A model generated the notes under the pieces. It was given only the letters and a program-made list of their open reading frames with translations. It had not been told where the DNA came from and did not search any database. Made by a program: the position numbers and the translations under genes. From Candidatus Nanohalarchaeota archaeon (GTDB taxonomy: Archaea > Nanohalarchaeota > Nanosalinia > Nanosalinales > Nanosalinaceae), in NCBI GenBank assembly GCA_022729235.1, contig JALDAJ010000001.1, positions 824,442-888,441 on the forward strand: DNA of 64,000 nt. Direction: 5' to 3'. Positions 32,944 through 40,158 of the stretch are shown here, piece by piece. The first letter of the stretch is position 1. Each line of letters begins with the position of its first letter.

Positions 32944-34548
32944 ATGCAAAGAGAAGATTTTGAAGCCATAAACTTTGAAGATGAGGAAATACCCGCAGAG
33001 GTAATCAAAATCAAAGACGGCAGAAGAATAACTGTTGCTAAAGGCGACCAGATGGAGATGGGGAGCTTCAAAGTAGTAGAAGACCCGAAAGGAGACTACC
33101 TAATCAAAGTCATAGAACCTGTCAAGTCAGATGGAGATGCTGAATCACATTATCAGTTCCAAAAATTCGGATTCCCGACCTTTGAACCTTGGAATCATAA
33201 ATGCAGTATAGTCGGAAAAGTAGAAGACGGAGAAGTCAAAGGATACGATAAAAAACCAGAAAAAGGAAGTCCTGTACTAGACAAACTTGACGGAGACATC
33301 TTCGACTACACAGAACCATACTTCGGAGAACTCGCCACCGACGATATACAGGTAGGTATTCCGCAGGAAGCAATCAACCTTCACTTCTCAATCTTCGGAG
33401 GAAGCGGAAAAGGAAAAACCAACACCGCCTGCGTTATCATATCCCAACTTCACGGATTCCAACAAGCAGTACCTATCGTAATCGAAAACAAGAACAGCCT
33501 AGTAGACGACCTAATCAAGCACTACTACAGCAAAAGCGATAACGACGAATACCAAGTCCTGACAGCCAACGAAGCAAACTACGAAAACTTCAAGGACTAC
33601 GGAGTTCCCAGCAACCAGATAAGGAAACTATTGATAGACCCTAACGACCTCGACCTAGACACATTCCGACTTCTAGTAAGAAACTTCGATAGAGAAAGCA
33701 CTTACGCCAACGTCATACAAGATTACTACTACGAACATAGGCAGGACAACTGGTTCGACACCTTGGAAGACGAAATAGAAGACGGAGAACTTGATGTAGC
33801 GGAAGCAACAGAGGACGCTATCAGGCGCAGAGTGAACAGCGTTAGAAGAAAAAGCTTTATCGCTGACAGAGATGAAGACGGAATAGAAATCTTCGACGTA
33901 GCCAAGCACACAGTGAATGAGGAGGAAGCACTTATCGTGGATGTATCCAGTGCAGGAGACAGAGTTATGAAAGCAGTTGGAATGCTTGTAGCCAACAAAC
34001 TTGCCTCTGTATGCGACAGAAGAAGAGTTGAGTCCGACAATATGGATGACGAAGTACCGTTCATCCTGGCGATGGACGAGGCGCACAACTGGATAGGGAA
34101 AGGAGAAGACACAGAACATATCTTCAGAAGATTCATCAAGGAACAGCGTCAGAACAAGCTTGGATTCCTGTTTATCACGCAGGAAGGAAGCAACCTAGAT
34201 ACACCGTTCTTCAACAACGTAGGAACTATAATCACTCACACGATGAAAGGAGATGAAGCCAGCCACGTAGCATCAAATATGTCCACAGATACAGAGAAAG
34301 GAGAAATAGAAACACTAGAGAAAGGAACTGCTATCGTAGAAGACTCCACCGAGCATAGCAAGGTAGACGCTTCCCTAAAAGTTGAAGTCTTCGGTGCTTT
34401 CGAAGACTGGGTATGGAACGCAGAACTCTACGAATGCAGTGACTGCGGAGAAAAAAAGGCATTAAACGAATTGCGCCAGCCCCGTGAAACTCCAAAATGT
34501 AAAAGTTGCAATACTACGGCAGAAGACTTTGTAGAGCAACAGGTCTAG
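32944..34548 (+). CDS. herA: HerA-type hexameric DNA translocase
   Basis: A 534-residue ATPase from the ATG at 32944 (a TTG at 32935 would overlap the NurA stop). An N-terminal HAS-barrel-like domain (about 15-130) precedes Walker A FGGSGKGKTN near 150. Walker B ILAMDEAHNWIG lies near 375, FLFITQEGSN follows, and an arginine-rich RRFIKEQRQNK helix is typical of HerA. The C-terminus adds a zinc ribbon (CSDCGEKK ... CKSCNTT) not usual in HerA. Likely role: pump DNA into the NurA nuclease for repair, replication-end processing or defence. Confidence 0.85.
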   Translation: MQREDFEAINFEDEEIPAEVIKIKDGRRITVAKGDQMEMGSFKVVEDPKGDYLIKVIEPVKSDGDAESHYQFQKFGFPTFEPWNHKCSIVGKVEDGEVKGYDKKPEKGSPVLDKLDGDIFDYTEPYFGELATDDIQVGIPQEAINLHFSIFGGSGKGKTNTACVIISQLHGFQQAVPIVIENKNSLVDDLIKHYYSKSDNDEYQVLTANEANYENFKDYGVPSNQIRKLLIDPNDLDLDTFRLLVRNFDRESTYANVIQDYYYEHRQDNWFDTLEDEIEDGELDVAEATEDAIRRRVNSVRRKSFIADRDEDGIEIFDVAKHTVNEEEALIVDVSSAGDRVMKAVGMLVANKLASVCDRRRVESDNMDDEVPFILAMDEAHNWIGKGEDTEHIFRRFIKEQRQNKLGFLFITQEGSNLDTPFFNNVGTIITHTMKGDEASHVASNMSTDTEKGEIETLEKGTAIVEDSTEHSKVDASLKVEVFGAFEDWVWNAELYECSDCGEKKALNELRQPRETPKCKSCNTTAEDFVEQQV

Positions 34549-34551
34549 AGA

Positions 34552-35313
34552 ATGAAAATTAACTTGTTTGGAGTTAGTCACGTAGCTCAGAAAAGTGAAA
34601 TGCAGGAACAGCTAGAGGATTATATTGAAGATAAAGAGCTTGACGCAATTTTTATTGAAAGACTGGATGAAGAGCCTGGTATTAAGGAAAAGTTGAAGGC
34701 ATCTTTGATGAATCCGTCTCTTATGCTTTTCAAGTATCTATACAAGCACATAGGAGATTTACTGGTTTTCCTCAAGAATCTAACTAGGAGACGAGAGATA
34801 AACTGGACTAGAGATGACGGACGAATAGCTAAAGAACTCAGTAATGAGTTAAATATTCCATTATATAATGTTGATAAGTCGATTGAAAAATCTATACTTG
34901 ATGAAGGCTGGATTTGGACAGCATTAAGCTGGACAGTCTTTCTAGCCCTCTCAGCACAGATATTCCAGTTCGGCTACCTAATATTTGTAGGAGAATTTTA
35001 CAGTATACTTGGTCTAGGCGCAGAAATCTTCGGACTAATAGCCTCCCTGTTTTTCGCAGTATCAATCCTAATCGCATTTCCATTCATAATAGCCGAAGTA
35101 GACTCCAGAAACATCTATATGCTGAACAACTTACAGGAAATATCCGAAGAAAATGATTACGAAAATGTATTGATGATAACTGGTAGAAAACACGTAGAAG
35201 GGTTTGAAACACTGATACAAATGACACCAGATAGTTGCAGTTCAGAGAATTATACAAGGAAATCGTTAAGACAAAGGATTCAGAGTAGAGTAGGAGGTAT
35301 TGCTAGTAGATGA
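34552..35313 (+). CDS. TraB/PrgY-like membrane protein
   Basis: A 253-residue protein. The N-terminal GVSHVAQKSEMQEQLEDYI (residues 6-24) and the late MITGRKHVEGF (near 220) correspond to the GxxHV and GxxH motifs of the TraB/Tiki superfamily. The early part also has AIFIERLDEEPG, where the family's conserved E-R/L lies. Two strong membrane helices (about 120-145 and 155-185) divide the motifs. The family contains putative metalloproteases and pheromone-shutdown proteins. It begins three bases after the herA stop, so it may be co-expressed. Substrate unknown. Confidence 0.65.
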   Translation: MKINLFGVSHVAQKSEMQEQLEDYIEDKELDAIFIERLDEEPGIKEKLKASLMNPSLMLFKYLYKHIGDLLVFLKNLTRRREINWTRDDGRIAKELSNELNIPLYNVDKSIEKSILDEGWIWTALSWTVFLALSAQIFQFGYLIFVGEFYSILGLGAEIFGLIASLFFAVSILIAFPFIIAEVDSRNIYMLNNLQEISEENDYENVLMITGRKHVEGFETLIQMTPDSCSSENYTRKSLRQRIQSRVGGIASR

Positions 35314-35573
35314 ATTCAGAAATGGATTACTGCCCTAGCTGTGGCGGGGATGTGTTAGATGAAGCAAGTTACTGTCATTCTTGTGGGGAGAAACTTGAAG
35401 ATTTTAACACAGACTCCCACGACAGCAGTAGTGAGGAGAAGGAAGATGACCAAGAGAATGAGAAATTGAAGGAATTGGAAAGTCTTCTTCAAGAGAACCC
35501 TGAATTGTATGATACCTTGACAAATATCGAGCAAAGGATAATAGACGCACTTGGAGTTAATCCAAATAACTAA
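35310..35573 (+). CDS. Small zinc-ribbon protein, 87 residues
   Basis: N-terminal MDYCPSCGGDVLDEASYCHSCG is a double CxxC ribbon closely like the one at 31173, followed by an acidic Ser/Glu linker and a helix (LKELESLLQENPELYDTL). It is coupled to the TraB-like gene by an ATGA overlap. Both ribbons follow the same pattern (ribbon, then charged helix), so they may be adaptors for neighbouring proteins. Confidence 0.6.
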   Translation: MNSEMDYCPSCGGDVLDEASYCHSCGEKLEDFNTDSHDSSSEEKEDDQENEKLKELESLLQENPELYDTLTNIEQRIIDALGVNPNN

Positions 35574-35615
35574 AACTCCAATTATCGCCTTTAAAATCTC
35601 AATATTGCCTGTCTG

Positions 35616-36416
35616 CTAAATCCTCTGATACCCTTCTTCGTTTTGGAAAACTTCTCCTTCTCTCGCTAGTTCATTTAATGCGGTTTCCGCCATCTTCACT
35701 GTGACTCCTTTTTCCTTTACTTTTTCAGCGATTTCTCCAGGGGTGAACCCTGAGTCTTCAGAAGAATCGGGTAGGGCTTGTTTCACTATATTCTTGACTG
35801 GCGGTGTTTTCTCGACTTTCTTGTAATTATAGGCTTCGTCTTTAGTGAAGTCTTTGATTCCGCCATAATCGTATTTCTGCTTGTCCCATTTCATATTGAA
35901 GAGTGCTTCATAGGCAACTTCGTTAAGTGCCTTGTGTCTTCTCCAGCGAAGAGCTGATAGTAGCCAGTGCGCAGGTGAGGTCGTTTCTATGTTATCTTCT
36001 ATTTTCTCAGAGTTCAGAATTATTTCCAACCCTTCAAACAAGACTTTTTCCAGTTTCCAGTATCCACATTTTTGCGGTAGTATATGTTCGATATAGGATT
36101 CTAGGAATTCTCTTACCCATTTTTCGTTGTCGATTAGGGATTCTACTACGACTTCTGAGTTTGCTTCGTGTTTAAGTTCTTGGTATATGAAGTCGGCGAT
36201 TCTCTCAGTGTTTACTCGGTAATATGTTGGGTTTTCTCCGAGAATTGGTTCGATGAATTTGACTTTTTCTAGTTTTTGAACTACTCTATCTACTGATGTT
36301 TGGTGTTTATCCAGTTTTTTAGATAGTTCTGAGGTATAGGAGGGTTGTTTTGCTAATTCGTGTAGAATTTTGGTGGCAAGAGGTGATTCTAGAGGCGCAG
36401 TACTAGATTCAGACAT
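35616..36416 (-). CDS. wHTH-domain protein
   Basis: A 266-residue protein with an N-terminal winged helix (residues 12-65: ATKILHELAKQPSYTSELSKKLDKHQTSVDRVVQKLEKVKFI, wing NPTYYRVNTER). A helical middle and a second wHTH-like segment at the C-terminus (TPGEIAEKVKEKGVTVKMAETALNELAREGEVFQNEEGY) follow. Probably a transcriptional regulator of the element's right half. It is convergent with the zinc-ribbon gene. An inverted CCACATAGGTGTGG lies just before its start (about 36421-36434). Confidence 0.65.
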   Translation of the reverse strand: MSESSTAPLESPLATKILHELAKQPSYTSELSKKLDKHQTSVDRVVQKLEKVKFIEPILGENPTYYRVNTERIADFIYQELKHEANSEVVVESLIDNEKWVREFLESYIEHILPQKCGYWKLEKVLFEGLEIILNSEKIEDNIETTSPAHWLLSALRWRRHKALNEVAYEALFNMKWDKQKYDYGGIKDFTKDEAYNYKKVEKTPPVKNIVKQALPDSSEDSGFTPGEIAEKVKEKGVTVKMAETALNELAREGEVFQNEEGYQRI

Positions 36417-36474
36417 ACTACCACATAGGTGTGGTAGTCTTAAATTTGTTTTGTGAGGGATATTGAAGAAACCG

Positions 36475-36951
36475 CTAGAGGTCGTAGATTTTATTTACAA
36501 CGAAGGCTAACTGTCCTGCCTCTATGTAGTCAAGATTCCCGTTTCTGACTCTTGACTTTATATCTTCAATTCCGCAGTAGACTTCATCATTCTGGTATTT
36601 GAGTAAGGTGTCTCTATTTTCATCGTAGTCTACTATACAAAACTCTGACCTGTCTTTATCGTAGAGAACTTCACCGAGATGAAGCTTTCCTTGTTTTATT
36701 CCGAACAACATTCCTTGAGCTCCATATTTCAGTCTGAAGTTTCGAAGTTTACTCGATGCTTCTTCTATCTTTGAAGCACTGACTTCCGAGTTTTCTACAT
36801 CTTTTCCGCTAACTGAGAAGTCTTCAGGTACTCTATATTTTCTTTCTGTCTTGTTCAAGTTCCATTCAGATTCTACAAGACCTGCCTCATTAAGAGTTTT
36901 CAGAGCATTTCTCACTTCTTGTATCTCTTCTTTACTAGGTTGTTCTGTCAT
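36475..36951 (-). CDS. Hypothetical protein with possible wHTH N-terminus
   Basis: A 158-residue protein. Residues 8-45 (EEIQEVRNALKTLNEAGLVESEWNLNKTERKYRVPED) look like the last helices and wing of a winged helix. The rest is alpha/beta with no recognised motif. It lies upstream of the regulator at 35616 in the same direction. Function unknown. Confidence 0.5.
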   Translation of the reverse strand: MTEQPSKEEIQEVRNALKTLNEAGLVESEWNLNKTERKYRVPEDFSVSGKDVENSEVSASKIEEASSKLRNFRLKYGAQGMLFGIKQGKLHLGEVLYDKDRSEFCIVDYDENRDTLLKYQNDEVYCGIEDIKSRVRNGNLDYIEAGQLAFVVNKIYDL

Positions 36952-36985
36952 AAAAATTATACCTCAGCGAAATGTAAAGTAAAGT

Positions 36986-37483
36986 ATGGACAGTAAATTG
37001 AAATGTGAAATAGCTGATGGCGATTGGAATTCCAGAAAAAGTCAGTGTGAGTTTAACACTGTGTCCAATCATACAGATTGTGTAAAAAGAACGGTAAAAG
37101 AGGCTATAGGTAGCAGTATGACAGCAGGAGCAGAAGGAGCTGTCCTAAAAGGAACGAAAACACTTGTACAGTGTTATGGTGAAAAATTTGTTTTCCAGCA
37201 AACTTACGAGAAACTAGAGGTGTCTGAAGAACACTCGGAAAGTTTCACTGCAGAAAGAACTCGGCTTCAGACAGAAAACATAGCACAAAATACTTTGAAA
37301 GTTGCCGAGCAACCTGTGAAGCGTAGAGAGCCTGGTTTAGATGCAAGAAGCTTGGAAAATAATGTTTCTGAGCAGAGAGAAAGTATAACTTGTCCGAAAT
37401 GCGGTACAGAAATGAAGAAGACAATAGATTCAATTTATGTATGTTCTGAGTGCAACTCTAAATTTATTGAGGGCAAAACTTAG
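36986..37483 (+). CDS. Hypothetical protein with C-terminal zinc ribbon
   Basis: A 165-residue protein. The last 35 residues form a ribbon (ITCPKCGTEMKKTIDSIYVCSECNSKFIEG). The N-terminal part has several single cysteines (KCEIADG, SQCEFNT, HTDCVKR) and no family I know. It is divergent from the gene at 36475 and convergent with the RadC-like gene. Function unknown. Confidence 0.5.
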   Translation: MDSKLKCEIADGDWNSRKSQCEFNTVSNHTDCVKRTVKEAIGSSMTAGAEGAVLKGTKTLVQCYGEKFVFQQTYEKLEVSEEHSESFTAERTRLQTENIAQNTLKVAEQPVKRREPGLDARSLENNVSEQRESITCPKCGTEMKKTIDSIYVCSECNSKFIEGKT

Positions 37484-37510
37484 AGGGAAAATAGCTACAG
37501 ATTCAAAAAA

Positions 37511-37963
37511 TTATTTTACATTCAACTTCTCCTCACGTTTCATACTACAAAACTCTTCTCTAGATATTATTACGTGGTCAAGTAGCTGGACATCGAACTT
37601 CTCCAAGCAGGTCTGAACCTGTTCGGTTGCCTTTAAGTCAGACGTGGATGGTTCTGCGCTGGTCGAGGCGTGGTTGTGGACTAGGATGACTGCTTCTGCA
37701 TCAGTAAGGACTGCGGTTCTGACAATATCCTTCACGTCCAGGGAAGTCTGCATCGACTGTCCGAGGGAAATCAGTTTGTCACCGATAACCTTGTTGTCGT
37801 TGTTCAGGTAGACGACGTAGAGAGGTTCCTTCATCTTTCGGCGCAGGAACTGATACCTATCTTTGATGTGCTGGAGGCTGGCTACCTGGTCTCTGCCCTC
37901 TTCGACTTGCTGGAGACTGCTTCCGCTGTGATTGTTCCGAAACTGTATTCCATAGACTAACAC
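37511..37963 (-). CDS. RadC-like JAB/MPN domain protein
   Basis: A 150-residue protein equal to the RadC MPN(+) domain. It has FLRRKMKEPLYVVYLNNDNKVIGDKLISLGQ (near 45-76), SLDVKDIVRTAVLTDAEAVILVHNHAS, then EPSTSDLKATEQVQ, and DHVIISREEFCSM. The HNH...S...D metal site is intact (HNHASTSAEPSTSD, with Ala for the usual Pro after the second His). RadC proteins are common in bacterial mobile elements; their activity is uncertain. It lies 38 bases after the integrase gene in the same direction and is shorter than cellular RadC, lacking the helix-hairpin-helix part. Confidence 0.8.
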   Translation of the reverse strand: MLVYGIQFRNNHSGSSLQQVEEGRDQVASLQHIKDRYQFLRRKMKEPLYVVYLNNDNKVIGDKLISLGQSMQTSLDVKDIVRTAVLTDAEAVILVHNHASTSAEPSTSDLKATEQVQTCLEKFDVQLLDHVIISREEFCSMKREEKLNVK

Positions 37964-38000
37964 TTCTTGGAAGAAGTATGGGGTGAGGGAGAGGCAGGAC

Positions 38001-39386
38001 CTAGATTTTGCCTGCGCCTCCCTGTAGACCTTTCTGATTTTTCTCGATGACTACTACTTCTTGTTCGGTCTTGTTTCTTGCTATTTTGTCGGTGAGTGCG
38101 TGTCCGCAGGTGCAGAGGTCTCTGGTCGGTGGGTGGATTGTCTCGCAGTTCCCGCATTTCTTCCTGTCAAGCGCTTTCAGGTCTCTGTCGTCTTCTGGTT
38201 CGATTCCTTGTGCGAGAAGCCTGTCTCTCCCTTCTATCTTGTCAGGTTCTAATGTGTAATCTCTGACTTGTTGAAGGTCGCTCCACCCTCCTCTGTCAGC
38301 TACTTCGCCTATATCCCAGTCTGCAATTTTGCGGTAATACGTTACCATCGAAAAACGGTATGCGTGAGGGTTATGGCGTTTATCTAGGTTGATATTGTCT
38401 GCTAGTCTTTCCAGGGCTTTGGATATGCTTCTTCTGGACATTTGGTCTCCTCTATCCTTTGCTTTCTCTCCGTCTGGCGTGTATGAGTCTTGGAGGACGC
38501 AGAAGATGTAGGCTTCTGGGTTATCGCTTCGAGGGTGGTATTCCAGCCATTCACGGAGAAGATGTGTGCAACGTGTTAAATGGTTCTCTCTTTTTGGGCG
38601 CAGACTCTTGTTTTTCTGACTGTTCAGAGTTAGTGTGGTGTGTGTATCGTGTCTGGTTACGTCCTTTATCTGGAGTGTTCTGATTTCCTCCAAACGAGCC
38701 CCTGTACAGTAGAATAGGAGTGGTAGGAGGGCATCTCTCCTGTTTTTTGCGGATTTCGCCATTGCCATTACTTCGTCTGGGAAGATGAAGTCGTAAATCC
38801 TCTTCAGTTCTTTCTTCCCTGGGTGGGAGGTGTTCGTGACCTCTGAGTCGAGGATGTTCCAGATACGGGGTGGTCTGTCTCTTGGAGGGAACATCGTCTT
38901 GTAGAACTTCTGGAGGCAGACACGTCTATCCCGCTTTGTGGTTGCGGAGACATCTTGCTGGTCTATTGCGTCAGCAAGTTTTCCTATGTCTTCCAGTGTT
39001 GCTTCTAAAAGCTTGAAATCGGTGTGTGGTAGAATTTGTCCGAACTGTGACAGGTATTTCTCAAGCCTGTAGTCGCTGATTTGGTCGTCTCGGACAGAGT
39101 TGAGTTCGTGTATGAACTCTTCTACTGCTTCTCCGTTTTCAGGGGAGACGTAGTCTTTGTCTAGAAGGTTTTGAAGTCGTCTTTGGATGTGTGGTGACAG
39201 AGTTGAATCTGTCGTTTTGTCTGTGTTGTCGTCTTCGTTGTGTTCTGGTTTCATTTCAAAGGGTTCACCTGATGTTTGAGTGAACCCTTCGGGTCGGTCG
39301 GGGTTTCCCCGCCCGTTCACCTGTTCGAGGAGTTGCCTCCTCTTATCTTTGTATTCCCGTTCCGTTATGGCTTGGGAATCCTTCAC
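38001..39386 (-). CDS. int: Tyrosine integrase of the element, with C-terminal zinc ribbon
   Basis: A 461-residue frame, or 416 from the Met at 39251. The N-terminal core-binding domain spans about 80-170. The catalytic domain has Arg in CTGARLEEIRTLQIKDV (near 228), H-x-x-R in HAYRFSMVTYYRK (near 347) and Tyr in VRDYTLEPDK, with the second His position replaced in DRGGWSDLQQ. A C4 ribbon (KKCGNCETIHPP ... CTCGHAL) lies near 415. It starts within 80-215 bases of the tRNA-Thr 3' end, so it probably integrates there. The first 45 codons cover two perfect hairpins and may be non-coding. Confidence 0.82.
   Translation of the reverse strand: MKDSQAITEREYKDKRRQLLEQVNGRGNPDRPEGFTQTSGEPFEMKPEHNEDDNTDKTTDSTLSPHIQRRLQNLLDKDYVSPENGEAVEEFIHELNSVRDDQISDYRLEKYLSQFGQILPHTDFKLLEATLEDIGKLADAIDQQDVSATTKRDRRVCLQKFYKTMFPPRDRPPRIWNILDSEVTNTSHPGKKELKRIYDFIFPDEVMAMAKSAKNRRDALLPLLFYCTGARLEEIRTLQIKDVTRHDTHTTLTLNSQKNKSLRPKRENHLTRCTHLLREWLEYHPRSDNPEAYIFCVLQDSYTPDGEKAKDRGDQMSRRSISKALERLADNINLDKRHNPHAYRFSMVTYYRKIADWDIGEVADRGGWSDLQQVRDYTLEPDKIEGRDRLLAQGIEPEDDRDLKALDRKKCGNCETIHPPTRDLCTCGHALTDKIARNKTEQEVVVIEKNQKGLQGGAGKI
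39259..39311. promoter_or_regulatory. Two perfect hairpins at the 5' end of the integrase frame
   Basis: AAGGGTTCAC (39259-39268) pairs with GTGAACCCTT (39280-39289), and CGGGG-TTT-CCCCG lies at 39299-39311. Their words (AAGGGTTC, CCCCG, ACCCGAAGGGTT on the minus strand) echo the AAGCCCC elements at the left end. They could be integrase arm-binding sites, with translation starting at the Met at 39251. Confidence 0.4.
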
Positions 39387-39414
39387 GTCGCCGAAAGGCT
39401 TGTAGTGGGAAAAC

Positions 39415-39454
39415 CGTTTCTATTCACCCACAAAGAGTGTGGGCTTTCGAAACG
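39415..39454 (-). other. Hairpin between tRNA-Thr and the integrase
   Basis: A two-part stem: outer CGTTTC/GAAACG (39415-39420 with 39449-39454) and inner CCCACA-AAGAG-TGTGGG (39427-39443). On the minus strand it reads TTCGAAAGCCCACA, a 14-base word also present in the element copy at 10514. It may be a tRNA 3' trailer structure or a recombination arm site at the element's right end. Confidence 0.4.
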
Positions 39455-39464
39455 ATTTTCACGA

Positions 39465-39612
39465 AGCCCCGCCCGAGATTTGAACCCGGGACCTCGTCCT
39501 GTTTGTTGACTGATTCCGCCGTAGGCGGCGACCACCGAAGTGTGGTCCTTGCGTGTGGACCGAGCGTAACCAGTCCTACCAAGGACGTGCTCTACCGCTG
39601 AGCCAGCGGGGC
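39465..39612 (-). tRNA. tRNA-Thr (GGT) with a 76-base intron
   Basis: Read on the minus strand from 39612: acceptor GCCCCGC pairs with GCGGGGC, the D-arm is GCTC-AGCGGTAGA-GC, anticodon stem CGTCC pairs with GGACG, the loop is TT-GGT-A ... A, and the T-arm is CCGGG-TTCAAAT-CTCGG. The anticodon GGT is at 39580-39578. The intron is about 39501-39576, between positions 37 and 38, and contains GACCAC/GTGGTC and CCGCC/GGCGG stems. Position 73 would be U, as in many archaeal tRNA-Thr. No CCA is encoded. The 3' end is the probable attachment site of the element. Confidence 0.85.
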
Positions 39613-39752
39613 AACGGTTGTTGGTCCGCTTCAGAAACTCTGGGTTTCGTCAGCGGGGCGTGTATCTTGTTGATAGGTGGTAAGTTCTTTAAATTCGAAG
39701 GTTGTTGTTCAGTGTATCAGAATTTAAGTTTTGCCGTAAGCTGGTTCTCTGC

Positions 39753-40148
39753 ATGACGGATGAGGGATTCCCGGATAGGGACGAGTTGTGTAGTTTTAAT
39801 GAGTATCTCTTAGACGGGACTGAGTATCTGGAGGTCGTTGAAAGGTTGGAAAATACTGAGTATGAGCGGGATGAAGTTGCGGAGGCTTTGAATGAACTGG
39901 CTGAGGACCCTGAGCTCTTGGAGTTCCTGAATGAGGTTAAAAGAGGGCATAATGATTGGAAGCGTCTGTACGAGATTTACGGTCGCTCTTTTAATGATTA
40001 CAGGAAGCGTCTGGAGTCATGTGGCATGATAAAGTCGATTGACAAGTGCGGCAGGGAAAGAGATTTTGGGCTGACCTGGCTGTCTCGGAAGTATTTTGAA
40101 CATCTTCAGAATTTCGATACGGATAGTTTGAGGAGTGCTTCGGATTAG
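39753..40148 (+). CDS. Hypothetical protein, possible wHTH
   Basis: From the ATG at 39753 the product has 131 residues (MTDEGFPDRDELCSFNEYLL ...). The frame is open to 39702, but the extra residues are not protein-like. Helix-rich N-terminal half with repeated acidic helices (ERDEVAEALNELAEDPELLEFLNEV). The C-terminal half looks like a winged helix (WKRLYEIYGRSFNDYRKRLESCGMIKSIDKCGRERDFGLTWLSRKYFEHL). First backbone gene beyond the tRNA and element. Confidence 0.55.
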   Translation: MTDEGFPDRDELCSFNEYLLDGTEYLEVVERLENTEYERDEVAEALNELAEDPELLEFLNEVKRGHNDWKRLYEIYGRSFNDYRKRLESCGMIKSIDKCGRERDFGLTWLSRKYFEHLQNFDTDSLRSASD

Positions 40149-40158
40149 TTTCTGCTGG

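Larger units (their letters stand above)
6821..39475. mobile_element. Putative tRNA-Thr-integrated element, about 32.6 kb
   Basis: The 12-mer AAGCCCCGCCCG at 6821-6832 is identical to 39464-39475, the 3' end of the tRNA-Thr gene plus one flanking base, in the same orientation. A tyrosine recombinase gene lies within 80 bases of the tRNA end, as in tRNA-targeting archaeal integrative elements. The interval is AT-richer than both flanks. It holds integrases, an MCM-type helicase, restriction-like genes, HerA/NurA and many unknowns, with no recognisable housekeeping gene. The left boundary rests on a short repeat only. The tRNA itself stays intact. Confidence 0.6.

Noticed and set aside
37957-38157. 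Short minus-strand frame at the end of the integrase gene
   Set aside because: Arg/His/Ser-rich out-of-frame shadow of the integrase zinc-ribbon region.
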